From Planctomycetota bacterium (GTDB taxonomy: Bacteria; Planctomycetota; Phycisphaerae; WQYP01), in contig JAJZNY010000393.1 in the NCBI GenBank assembly GCA_021852245.1, positions 1 to 10,846 of the forward strand: DNA of 10,846 nt. The letters run 5' to 3'. The notes under the pieces were generated by a model. The model had not been told where the DNA came from. It saw only the letters and a program-made list of their open reading frames with translations, and made no database searches. Below are positions 1 through 5,026 of this stretch, piece by piece (the first letter of the stretch is position 1; every line of letters starts with the position of its first letter). The translations under genes were made by a program, and so were the position numbers.

Positions 1-45
1 CCTGCGCTACGCTCCAGCCGCGGCAGTGGAGGATTTACCACGTGA
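1..45 (+). CDS. C-terminal tail of an upstream gene (partial)
   Basis: Reading from base 1 gives 14 codons (PALRSSRGSGGFTT) and then a TGA at 43-45. The stop overlaps the GTG start of the next gene as GTGA. The next three junctions also overlap by exactly 4 nt, so this frame is probably the end of a real gene in the same operon. Nothing about its function can be read from so short a tail. It could still be a chance open frame. Confidence 0.5.
   Translation, partial: PALRSSRGSGGFTT
28..33 (+). promoter_or_regulatory. Strong Shine-Dalgarno for the SGNH hydrolase
   Basis: GGAGGA lies 8 nt before the GTG at 42. This decides the start in favour of that GTG over the in-frame ATG at 69, which has no such site. 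It lies inside the tail of the upstream gene, as expected for coupled genes. Confidence 0.75.
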
Positions 46-827
46 TTCAAATTCCGCAGAGGTTGAGCATGCCATCTGAACATTCAATCTTTGAAAAGCA
101 CCATTCGAAGCCTGAACTGCTGATCATCGGCGATTCGATAACACTCGGCGTGGCGGATATGCGAGGCGCCGATGTCATCTCGTATGTGGAACCCACCTAC
201 GTGGATATCCTCCGCGATCGCTTTCCACACCTCATCGTGAAGGTGGATGCCGATCTGCATCGATCCACCATCGGCGGCCTGCGATCTCTGCGTCCGCTTC
301 TGGAAGCCCACCGCCCGCAGTTTACCCTGCTGATGCTCGGCGGAAATGACGCCGATCCGGACTGGAAACGCTTTGTCGTGAGCAACGGCCGTGTGGCACG
401 GAGCCGCATCGAAATCTCGCGCTATGTCGAAAATCTTCGATCCATGGCGGAAATGGTTCGATCCACCGGCGGGATTCCCATTTTGACCGACATGCCCAAT
501 CAATATCTGGCACGTCGCACCAGGGTGCTTTCAGAATTGGCGGGGCGCGACCTGGCACCGCTGATCGAAGCCGGCGGCGGAGAAAAATTCTGCAATGAAG
601 TATTGGAAAAATATCGGGAAGCGGCCGCCGCTCTGGCCGCTCAGCTCGGTGTCCCCTTCGCCCCCTACGGACATCGGCTCGCCCGGCACCCGCTTGATCA
701 GGTCGTCGGCCCCGATGGGGTCCATCCCAGCCGACTGGCTCATACCATCATCGCCGAGCAGATCATCGCCGTTCTGGAACCGACGCTCGCCGGTTCTCTG
801 CCGGCCGTTTCGGGTTCCCCTGCGTGA
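42..827 (+). CDS. SGNH/GDSL-family hydrolase
   Basis: This 261-residue protein has the conserved blocks of the SGNH hydrolase superfamily. Block I is IIGDSITLG with the nucleophile at Ser32. A glycine of block II is likely near Gly78-79. Block III is LGGND at 99-103. The C-terminal DGVHP carries the likely Asp225/His228 pair. Family members are esterases, lipases or carbohydrate O-acyl/acetyl esterases, and the substrate cannot be read from the sequence. There is no signal peptide or membrane segment, so it is probably cytoplasmic. The GTG start is fixed by GGAGGA 8 nt upstream. The gene overlaps its upstream and downstream neighbours by 4 nt (GTGA). Because it sits with two flippase-like proteins and a glycosyltransferase, I infer a role in editing or deacylating a sugar, a lipid carrier or a glycan intermediate. 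The family call is firm and the role is a guess. Confidence 0.88.
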   Translation: MIQIPQRLSMPSEHSIFEKHHSKPELLIIGDSITLGVADMRGADVISYVEPTYVDILRDRFPHLIVKVDADLHRSTIGGLRSLRPLLEAHRPQFTLLMLGGNDADPDWKRFVVSNGRVARSRIEISRYVENLRSMAEMVRSTGGIPILTDMPNQYLARRTRVLSELAGRDLAPLIEAGGGEKFCNEVLEKYREAAAALAAQLGVPFAPYGHRLARHPLDQVVGPDGVHPSRLAHTIIAEQIIAVLEPTLAGSLPAVSGSPA

Positions 828-1213
828 TTCAACCCATGCGAAAAAAATGGCTGCTGGTCATCGGCCTGCTGCTGGCTGTCGGTCTGGACACCGCCGTGCA
901 GTTATGCTGGAAGGCCGCCGTCCCGCGGCAGGCAACTCCCGCAGGGGTGATTTTCGCCACCCTGGCCAACCCGTGGTTTTGGGCCGTACCGATCATGATG
1001 CTCTGTCAATTGTTCAACTGGATGGGGGTGCTGAGTATTGCAGATGTCAGCCTGGCGCAGCCCATTACCGCGTTGGGATATGTTACGGTCGCGGCCATAT
1101 CGTATGTTCTCTGGCACGAAACGCTCACCGGTGTGCAGGTGCTGGGTATCGGCTGCATCCTGATCGGCGTGCTGCTGGTGAGCCGCACCCATCGCTCCGA
1201 GGCACATCCATGA
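824..1213 (+). CDS. Small SMR/EamA-like four-helix membrane protein (ArnE/ArnF-like), first of a pair
   Basis: This is a 129-residue hydrophobic protein with about four membrane segments: about 9-28, about 50-72, one through AQPITALGYVTVAAISYVL, and one through LGIGCILIGVLLV. The first helix ends in QLCWK (26-30), matching the Q-L-C-x-K seen in ArnE-like proteins. Asp22 stands where small multidrug resistance (SMR) proteins have their essential glutamate. HETLTGVQVLG before helix 4 is typical of the DMT superfamily. Characterised relatives are drug exporters (EmrE) or the ArnE/ArnF pair that flips an undecaprenyl-phosphate aminosugar. The GTG overlaps the preceding TGA. An in-frame ATG at 836 is an alternative start, and neither has a clear Shine-Dalgarno. 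The next gene is a paralogue, so the two probably form a heterodimer. Transport of a lipid-linked sugar is inferred from the glycosyltransferase next door. Confidence 0.8.
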   Translation: MIQPMRKKWLLVIGLLLAVGLDTAVQLCWKAAVPRQATPAGVIFATLANPWFWAVPIMMLCQLFNWMGVLSIADVSLAQPITALGYVTVAAISYVLWHETLTGVQVLGIGCILIGVLLVSRTHRSEAHP

Positions 1214-1563
1214 ATCTCATCGGGATCGCAGCATTAATAACTGCCGTCGGGCTGGAAGTGTGCGGCCAGCTCTGCATGAAGCGGGCGATGCGCGATCCGC
1301 TCCACGGACTTCGCAGTGCGCTGCACCGCCTCCGCACCAGTCCATGGCTGCAGGTGGGAATTGCAGCCTTCATTACCGAGGCCGTCTTCTGGACCTGGAC
1401 CCTCTATCTGCTTCCTCTGAATATCGCTTTTCCCATGGGGTCATTATGCTTTGCGGGTGTTGCGCTCGGGGCAGCCTGCTTCCTGCATGAGCCGATTTCC
1501 CGGGGAAGGTGGCTTGGAATTGCGATGATCCTCGTGGGGGTGGGGTTACTGGGTGCCGGATGA
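1210..1563 (+). CDS. Small SMR/EamA-like four-helix membrane protein (ArnE/ArnF-like), second of a pair
   Basis: This 117-residue protein has four predicted membrane segments, the usual SMR/ArnE size. Helix 1 reads LEVCGQLCMK (15-24), closely resembling the EmrE helix 1 stretch AEVIGTTLMK. Glu16 falls at the position of the SMR proton/substrate glutamate. Helix 3 (LPLNIAFPMGSLCFAG) resembles the SMR signature, but the tryptophan of drug-exporting SMR proteins is absent. HEP and LGIAMILVGVGLLG form the last loop and helix. It shares the QLCxK motif and the His-Glu before helix 4 with its upstream neighbour. Its ATG overlaps that neighbour's stop (ATGA), and its own stop overlaps the glycosyltransferase start. 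I infer a heterodimeric transporter, more likely for a lipid-linked sugar than for drugs. A long open frame upstream in the same register (from 595) is not part of it. Confidence 0.82.
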   Translation: MNLIGIAALITAVGLEVCGQLCMKRAMRDPLHGLRSALHRLRTSPWLQVGIAAFITEAVFWTWTLYLLPLNIAFPMGSLCFAGVALGAACFLHEPISRGRWLGIAMILVGVGLLGAG

Positions 1564-2843
1564 TGAACGCCGCAGCCGACGACATCTCAACCTTGGAAGA
1601 TATTCCTTCCGCAGAACGCCAGCAGTTGGATGCGCTTCTCGGCCGAAGCAGCCGCGATTTGAAAGTCTGGCTGGTGCACGACTGGCTCACCGGTATGCGC
1701 GGCGGTGAGAAAGTCCTTCTGGAACTGGTGCGGCTTTTTCCGTCGGCACGGATCGCCACTCTTTTTCATGTGCCCGGATCCATTCACCCCGCCATTGAAT
1801 CCCGCATACGCAGTGTTTCCTGGCTACAGAAAATACCCGCGATTGAAAAACGTTACCGATCGCTTTTGCCGCTGATGCCGCTGGCGATTCAATCGGTCCG
1901 AATTGATTCCGCGGAATTGGTTCTGAGCACCAGCCACTGCGTGGCGAAGAACATCCGCACCCGATCACCCCACCTCTGCCACTGTTTCACCCCCATGCGT
2001 TACATCTGGGATATGCAGGACGCATATCTTCAATCACGCGGCACGGCGGTCCGCATCGCTCTGCGCGGGCTTACGCCGTGGCTGCGGTATATGGATTGCC
2101 GTGGGCACCGCAGTGTGAATCAGTTTGTGGGCACGTGCCGCAATGTTTGTCAGCGTATCGAGCGTATTTATCGGCGTCCGAGTCTGATCGTTCATTCCCC
2201 CATCGATGAGACCTATTTCATGCCCGCGGACAATTCCAGTCGCGACTTTTTTCTCGTCGTCTCGGCGCTGGTAGAATATAAACGAATCGATCTGGCGGTG
2301 GAATTTTTCAGTCGGCTCAATGCCCGTGATCGCGAGCGTTTGGGCAGGCTGGTAGTCATCGGCACGGGGCCGGATATGAACCGCTTGCAGGAAATTGCCG
2401 CCCGGTCGCCCGGAAATGTCGAATTCAAGGGGTGGCAGGATGATGCGGCCGTGCGCTGGCATTACCAGAACGCCCGCGCCCTTATTTTTCCCGGCGAGGA
2501 AGATTTCGGCCTGGTGCCGATCGAGGCGATGGCCTGCGGCCGGCCGGTGATCGCCTTCGGCAAGGGGGGGATTCTTGAAACTGCGGTTCCCCTCGGTGAT
2601 GGCACCGCCGACGCCAAGGCTGCTACCGCCATATTCTTTGAACACCAGACTCTCGAATCTTTTCAGGCTGCTGTGGATAAATTCCTGGCTCGTGAGCAGG
2701 AGTTCAACCCGCAGGCGCTGCACGCCCGGGCGATGCAATTCGGTCGCCCGCATTTTCGATCCCGTATTGCGGCGATTGCCGGTGCCGTGATGAACGGCAA
2801 GACCGATATGACAGAGGCGGATGTGCCCGCCTGTGGCATGTGA
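1560..2843 (+). CDS. GT4-family glycosyltransferase, WbaZ-like
   Basis: This 427-residue protein has the GT-B fold layout of family 4 glycosyltransferases. The N-terminal half opens with VHDWLTGMRGGEKVL (39 onward), a pattern typical of the WbaZ-like O-antigen mannosyltransferase subgroup. The C-terminal half has VVSALVEYKR, VVIGTGPDMNRL and then EDFGLVPIEAMACGRPVIA, which carries the E-x7-E pair Glu314/Glu322 that contacts the sugar nucleotide. There is no signal peptide or clear membrane helix, so it is probably a cytoplasmic, membrane-associated enzyme. WbaZ uses GDP-mannose, but the donor here cannot be read from sequence. The start is ATGATG at 1560/1563. The first ATG overlaps the preceding TGA, which keeps the 4-nt overlap pattern, and a G-rich stretch near 1534-1546 may act as the Shine-Dalgarno. 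A start at 1509 is also open but lies inside the previous gene. This is the last gene of the operon. Confidence 0.88.
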   Translation: MMNAAADDISTLEDIPSAERQQLDALLGRSSRDLKVWLVHDWLTGMRGGEKVLLELVRLFPSARIATLFHVPGSIHPAIESRIRSVSWLQKIPAIEKRYRSLLPLMPLAIQSVRIDSAELVLSTSHCVAKNIRTRSPHLCHCFTPMRYIWDMQDAYLQSRGTAVRIALRGLTPWLRYMDCRGHRSVNQFVGTCRNVCQRIERIYRRPSLIVHSPIDETYFMPADNSSRDFFLVVSALVEYKRIDLAVEFFSRLNARDRERLGRLVVIGTGPDMNRLQEIAARSPGNVEFKGWQDDAAVRWHYQNARALIFPGEEDFGLVPIEAMACGRPVIAFGKGGILETAVPLGDGTADAKAATAIFFEHQTLESFQAAVDKFLAREQEFNPQALHARAMQFGRPHFRSRIAAIAGAVMNGKTDMTEADVPACGM

Positions 2844-2867
2844 GACCATTTTCTTTTAGTATCGTAT

Positions 2868-2890
2868 CCCGCTGGGCGGGCGGTTTTATT
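2868..2890 (+). terminator. Possible intrinsic terminator after the glycosyltransferase operon
   Basis: CCCGC (2868-2872) and GCGGG (2876-2880) form a 5-bp GC stem with a 3-nt loop. CGG and a short T run (TTTTATT) follow. It lies 24 nt after the stop at 2843. The stem is short and the T run is offset, so it is weak. The position between two functionally different units supports it. Confidence 0.4.
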
Positions 2891-2910
2891 GTGTCATGCC
2901 CGCGCCAATA

Positions 2911-2960
2911 GCAACGGGAGAAACGCGATTTGTATAGCACCGGCAATATAGTCTCGTTGC
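2911..2960 (+). repeat. Imperfect inverted repeat upstream of fucI
   Basis: GCAACGGGAGA (2911-2921) and TCTCGTTGC (2952-2960) are complementary over nine pairs, with two unpaired bases in the left arm, around a 30-nt spacer. A TATAGT hexamer at 2947-2952 resembles a -10 box but has no good -35 at the right distance. It could be an operator or leader hairpin for fucI. It could also be chance. Confidence 0.3.
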
Positions 2961-3000
2961 ATTTGAGGCCGGACAGTAGAAGCAGAAAGGATAGACCAAA

Positions 3001-4818
3001 ATGTCGCAACCGCCGATGAGGATCAGCAAACCCGTGAATCGACTCGTCACGGAAAATCCGAAAATTGGAATTCGCCCCACCATCGACGGCCGTCGGGACG
3101 GGGTGCGTGAATCACTTGAAAAACAGACGATGGCCATGGCACGCAGCGTCGCGGCTCTGCTGACCCAGCATCTGCGCCATGCGGACGGCACTCCGGTGGA
3201 GTGCGTGATCGCCGAGAGCACCATCGGTGGAATTGCGGAAGCGGCCCGTTGTGAGCAGCAGTTTACCGTTGCGGGGGTCGGGGTGAGTATCACCGTCACT
3301 CCCTGCTGGTGTTACGGGTCCGAGACGATGGATATGAACCCTCTTCTGCCCAAGGCCGTGTGGGGATTTAACGGCACTCAGCGACCGGGGGCCGTATACC
3401 TTGCAGCACTGGGCGCCGGCCACAGTCAGAAGGGGCTGCCGATATTTAATATCTATGGCCGCGATGTGCAGGAACCCGACGATACGACCATCCCCGCCGA
3501 TGTTCAGCGAAAACTCCTCGATTTTGCCGCCGCAGGCCTCTCGGCCGCGTCGATGCGGGGCAGGTCCTACTGCGCCATCGGGGGCGTATCGATGGGAATC
3601 GCCGGCTCGGCCGTGGATGAGGCCTTTTTCAACGCTTATCTCGGCATGCGGGTAATGAGCGTGGATATGGTGGAACTCTCTCGCCGCATTGAACGGGGCA
3701 TTTTTGATGCCGGAGAATTTGACCGGGCCATGAAATGGGTCGAGGAACATTGCCGGATGGGGCTCGACGCCAACGCCGCTTCCCGAAGGCGCAGCCGGGC
3801 ACAGAAAAATCGCGAACTCCAGTGGGCGGTAAAAATGACATTGATTGTTCGCGATCTGATGATCGGAAATCCGCAGCTTACCAAACTCGGCTTCGCTGAA
3901 GAGGCCATGGGGCACAACGCCATCGCCGCCGGATTCCAGGGCCAGCGGCAATGGACCGATCATTACCCCAACGGAGATTTTCTCGAATCCATCCTCAATT
4001 CATCTTTCGACTGGAACGGCATACGGCAGCCTTTTATCGTCGCCACCGAAAATGATTCCCTCAACGGCGCCGTCATGCTGATGGGGCATCTTCTCACCGG
4101 TTCGGCGCAGATATTCGCCGATGTCCGTACCTACTGGAGCCCCGAGGCCGTTCACCGCGTAACCGGCCATCAACTCGACGGTGTGGCTCAGGGCGGCATC
4201 CTGCACCTGATCAACAGCGGCTCCGCTGCGCTTGACGGTACCGGCTGCGCCGCAATCGGCGAAACACCCATGATAAAACCATGGTGGGAAATGACGCGTC
4301 GCGATGCAGCCGCTTGTCTGGCCGCTGCCGAGTGGTGCCCGGCGATTTATGAATATTTCAGGGGCGGTGGATTCTCACTCCGCTACCGCACCCGTGGCGG
4401 TATGCCGGTGACAGCCTCCCGCATCAACCTGATTCGTGGCTTGGGCCCGGCTTTGCAGATCGCCGAAGGGTACACCGTCGATCTTCCGCCGGAGGTGCAC
4501 CATACCCTCGATCAGCGTACCAACCCCACCTGGCCCACCACCTGGTTCGCACCCCGCTGCACCGGGCGTGGGGCATTTACTGATGTCTACACGGTGATGA
4601 ACAGTTGGGGCGCCAATCACTGCAATCTGACCTATGGACACATCGGCGATCGGCTTATCACACTCGCTTCCATGCTGCGGATCCCGGTGTATATGCACAA
4701 CGTCCCGCCGGAAAAAATCTTCCGTCCCGGAGCGTGGCTGGCATTCGGCGCTGATGAACCGCAGGCTGCGGATATCGCCGCATGTCGCAATTTTGGGCCG
4801 CTTTACGGTATGTATTGA
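3001..4818 (+). CDS. fucI: L-fucose isomerase
   Basis: This 605-residue protein matches the FucI family from end to end; E. coli FucI is about 591 residues. It catalyses the aldose-ketose isomerisation of L-fucose to L-fuculose (EC 5.3.1.25), and family members also take D-arabinose. It is a cytoplasmic, Mn2+-dependent hexamer. Landmarks in order are [21 protein letters not shown] near the start, [69 protein letters not shown] with Glu350, [12 protein letters not shown] with Asp374, [24 protein letters not shown] and NSWGANHC with His540. By position and spacing, Glu350, Asp374 and His540 correspond to the metal ligands Glu337, Asp361 and His528 of the E. coli enzyme. The ATG has AAAGGA 9 nt upstream. 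No kinase, aldolase or permease for fucose is in the window, so the rest of the pathway must be elsewhere. Identification is very secure. Confidence 0.97.
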   Translation: MSQPPMRISKPVNRLVTENPKIGIRPTIDGRRDGVRESLEKQTMAMARSVAALLTQHLRHADGTPVECVIAESTIGGIAEAARCEQQFTVAGVGVSITVTPCWCYGSETMDMNPLLPKAVWGFNGTQRPGAVYLAALGAGHSQKGLPIFNIYGRDVQEPDDTTIPADVQRKLLDFAAAGLSAASMRGRSYCAIGGVSMGIAGSAVDEAFFNAYLGMRVMSVDMVELSRRIERGIFDAGEFDRAMKWVEEHCRMGLDANAASRRRSRAQKNRELQWAVKMTLIVRDLMIGNPQLTKLGFAEEAMGHNAIAAGFQGQRQWTDHYPNGDFLESILNSSFDWNGIRQPFIVATENDSLNGAVMLMGHLLTGSAQIFADVRTYWSPEAVHRVTGHQLDGVAQGGILHLINSGSAALDGTGCAAIGETPMIKPWWEMTRRDAAACLAAAEWCPAIYEYFRGGGFSLRYRTRGGMPVTASRINLIRGLGPALQIAEGYTVDLPPEVHHTLDQRTNPTWPTTWFAPRCTGRGAFTDVYTVMNSWGANHCNLTYGHIGDRLITLASMLRIPVYMHNVPPEKIFRPGAWLAFGADEPQAADIAACRNFGPLYGMY

Positions 4819-4908
4819 TCGGTTGTCGGGATTTCAAACAGGGTTCAAGCCGTGGAAACTCTGTATCCGCATACCCCATCAACGCGCCGAACCGCCGAGT
4901 TGCATCAG

Positions 4909-4942
4909 GTCTGAGTTTGGCGGAAGATACCGTCTGAGTTTG
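4909..4942 (+). repeat. 11-bp direct repeat in the fucI-GH92 gap
   Basis: GTCTGAGTTTG occurs at 4909-4919 and again at 4932-4942. The period is 23 nt, about two helical turns, so both copies face the same side of the DNA. Such phasing is typical of a tandem operator for a dimeric or cooperative regulator. The second copy ends exactly where the hairpin at 4943-4966 begins. A regulatory role for the lectin-GH92 gene is inferred. Confidence 0.5.
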
Positions 4943-4966
4943 CCCTCTCGCGCGGATTCGGGAGGG
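4943..4966 (+). promoter_or_regulatory. Hairpin upstream of the lectin-GH92 gene
   Basis: Bases 4943-4950 (CCCTCTCG) pair with 4959-4966 (CGGGAGGG) to make 8 bp with one G-U pair and an 8-nt loop. No T run follows, so it is not a standard terminator. The right arm contains GGAGGG, which could serve as a Shine-Dalgarno for the alternative ATG at 4979. If that start were used, the hairpin would hide its ribosome binding site. Confidence 0.4.
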
Positions 4967-5010
4967 AATACTGGTGTTATGGAAATGCGCAGGTTCATGC
5001 GCGGGAATTC

Positions 5011-5018
5011 AAGAAAGG
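5011..5018 (+). promoter_or_regulatory. Shine-Dalgarno for the lectin-GH92 gene
   Basis: AAGAAAGG ends 8 nt before the ATG at 5027. That ATG directly gives a compact signal peptide, so I prefer it over the in-frame ATG at 4979. Confidence 0.6.
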
Positions 5019-5026
5019 TTGTGCCC

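Noticed and set aside
595..1209. Open frame extending the second SMR-like gene upstream through the first one and into the hydrolase
   Set aside because: It overlaps two well-supported genes and its translation has no membrane or SMR character. The ATG at 1210 in the ATGA overlap is the natural start.
2034..2849. 271-codon open frame antisense to the GT4 gene
   Set aside because: It has no recognisable motif and lies entirely opposite conserved glycosyltransferase motifs.
3112..3963. 283-codon open frame antisense to fucI
   Set aside because: The + strand is unmistakably FucI here and the antisense product has no family resemblance.
4634..5026. Upstream in-frame extension of the lectin-GH92 gene into fucI
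   Set aside because: It overlaps the conserved fucI C-terminus and would bury the signal peptide inside the protein.
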